Shown: positions 63,027 to 64,000 of the stretch, in pieces
Numbering within the stretch: the first letter of the stretch is position 1
Layout of the letters: every line of letters starts with the position of its first letter
Source: Absidia repens
Lineage: Eukaryota; Mucoromycota; Mucoromycetes; Mucorales; Cunninghamellaceae
Direction: 5' to 3'
DNA length: 64,000 nt
Assembly (NCBI GenBank): GCA_002105175.1
Contig: MCGE01000010.1
Span: 1,488,001 to 1,552,000 of the forward strand
The notes under the pieces: model-generated
Databases searched by the model: none
Told to the model about the DNA's origin: nothing
The model's input: the letters and a program-made list of their open reading frames with translations, nothing else
Position numbers and translations under genes: made by a program

Positions 63027-63890
63027 ATGTCTCAAGACGGTGTTTTCAAATTTATCGGCCGTCCGGCTACTTATTCTGGTGTTGATAGTCAAGGCATTTC
63101 TGCTGGGGCTTGGTTGAAGTCTCTCAATCGGATCAAGGATGGTATGGATTACGATGACGGCAATATGCTATGGATTGCTGCTTCAAACCTATCTGGTCTG
63201 GCTCTTCTTTGGTGGGATGCAAATGAAGACGAAGTTACTACTTGGAAGAATTTTGAATCTGCCTTCATCAAACAATTCGTTTCAGGTGACAACTTGGACC
63301 ATTTTTGGCACGAACTGAAGACTCTTCACCAAGGCAATCATTCAGTAGAAGAACTGGGCTACCGTTTGATCGAACTCTTTGGACATTTGGGGATCAAGGA
63401 TGAAGACTCTCGACGCCGATACTTGGAAGCTTCCTTACACCCTGATCTCGCTTTGGCTTTGGAAGCGAAGGATGGACTTGATGATTTCAAGGCTTGTTTG
63501 ACTTATGTCAAGAAAATGGAACGTCTTCGAATGAAATATGGTGCTTGTTCTTCCACTTCTTCCGTTGGATTTAGTCATGGCTCTTCTAACTCTTCTTATT
63601 CAGCATCAACTGTTGGTCGGCTTGCGAATGACTTCCGTGGTTTGAAGGTCAACATGGTGAAACCCAATGACAACAATCCTCAACAACCAGCAACTCGGAC
63701 GCAATCTGGTGGGAACAACAACTCGGGTCCGACTGGAAATGGGAAAACCAGTGGTAGTGGTCGTCCCTGTTTCATTTGCGATGAACTGGGTCACTTTGCA
63801 GTCGCTTGTCCTTGGCGTGATAGGATCAAAGAAATGAAAACTTCTGGTGGCGATTCCAAGGATTCGGGAAAAGCTCTGGATCGCCAGTGA
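63027..63890 (+). CDS. gag: Retrotransposon Gag (capsid-nucleocapsid)
   Basis: 287 residues from the ATG at 63027; the frame is open six codons upstream but this ATG opens the conserved part. Residues about 20-170 carry the Retrotrans_gag signature (WLKSLNRIKDGMDYDDGNML, then AASNLSGLALLWWDA, WKNFESAFIKQFVSGDNLDH). A Ser/Asn/Gly-rich linker leads to one zinc knuckle, CFICDELGHFAVAC (CX2CX4HX4C), near residues 250-264. The protein packages the element's RNA into virus-like particles. The frame ends at TGA 63888-63890. Codon use is even and the frame is undamaged, which suggests a young element. Confidence 0.9.
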   Translation: MSQDGVFKFIGRPATYSGVDSQGISAGAWLKSLNRIKDGMDYDDGNMLWIAASNLSGLALLWWDANEDEVTTWKNFESAFIKQFVSGDNLDHFWHELKTLHQGNHSVEELGYRLIELFGHLGIKDEDSRRRYLEASLHPDLALALEAKDGLDDFKACLTYVKKMERLRMKYGACSSTSSVGFSHGSSNSSYSASTVGRLANDFRGLKVNMVKPNDNNPQQPATRTQSGGNNNSGPTGNGKTSGSGRPCFICDELGHFAVACPWRDRIKEMKTSGGDSKDSGKALDRQ

Positions 63891-63908
63891 ATGTCGGCTC
63901 TGGTGATC
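63866..63908 (+). promoter_or_regulatory. -1 ribosomal frameshift signal between gag and pol
   Basis: Heptamer GGGAAAA at 63866-63872 is positioned in the gag frame as G GGA AAA. A 6-base spacer (63873-63878) follows, then a 9-bp stem, GATCGCCAG (63879-63887) with CTGGTGATC (63900-63908), including one G-U pair and a 12-base loop that contains the gag stop codon. This is the classical arrangement for -1 frameshifting. Confidence 0.75.
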
Positions 63909-64000
63909 GGAACCCAAATACGACTAAGGTGAACATTGTGGAGTCTGTTGGTGAGGACTACGGCAATAGTGACGATGACGGCTATGGCAATGGTGATGAT
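63872..64000 (+). CDS. pol: Start of retrotransposon Pol (partial, -1 frame)
   Basis: The frame at -1 relative to gag is open from before the slippery site to the right edge of the window (SSGSPVNVGSGDRNPNTTKV ... ESVGEDYGNSDDDGYGNGDD). No protease or reverse-transcriptase motif is reached. The assignment rests on position and the frameshift signal. The acidic, Gly-rich start is a plausible linker before the protease. Confidence 0.6.

Overview
The window is nuclear DNA of a filamentous fungus, most likely an early-diverging one (Mucoromycota, Mucorales-like). The evidence is AT-rich intergenic DNA with many homopolymer runs, intron-dense genes with short GT-AG introns and very small exons, a division-1 chitin synthase, a C-5 sterol desaturase, a Zn2Cys6 regulator, a ceruloplasmin-like multicopper oxidase and a BK/Slo-type potassium channel. 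The placement is an inference from gene content; no rRNA or other taxonomic marker is present.

Layout. 0-25 kb is gene-rich: 3' end of an Nse4-like SMC5/6 subunit (+), a FUSC-type membrane protein (-), a Rad9-like checkpoint-clamp gene whose frame is broken in the middle (-), chitin synthase (+), an AGPAT-type acyltransferase (+), a ubiquitin-like/eS31 (S27a) fusion (-), a Ypp1/TTC7-like TPR protein (-) and an uncharacterised low-complexity protein (-). 25-38 kb: ERG3 (+), a poorly resolved gene or pseudogene (+), a small signal-anchored protein (+), ribosomal eS25 (+) and a 21-exon BK-like channel (+). 38-52 kb: ceruloplasmin-like oxidase (-), ATF/CREB bZIP factor (+), cytosolic alanyl-tRNA synthetase (-), Zn2Cys6 factor (+), a UBL-BAG co-chaperone (-) and NC2-alpha (-). 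From 52.4 kb to the end no host gene is recognisable. That part holds copies of a dispersed element, short CCCAACTAT-type repeats, long A/T tracts, a hairpin cluster, an array of LTR-like repeats and the 5' part of an LTR retrotransposon with gag and a -1 frameshift signal into pol.

The genes are mostly unrelated housekeeping and signalling loci and do not form a pathway cluster. The most notable points are: a ubiquitin-like moiety on eS31 that has lost Ile44, Lys63 and Arg72; an alanyl-tRNA synthetase needing a -1 shift at a U7 slippery run; a ceruloplasmin-like oxidase lacking the second HxH copper motif; an animal-type BK channel; a five-copy dispersed non-coding element; and a well-formed slippery-site-plus-stem frameshift signal in the retroelement. 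Exon boundaries were read by eye from splice consensus and frame continuity. No search was run.
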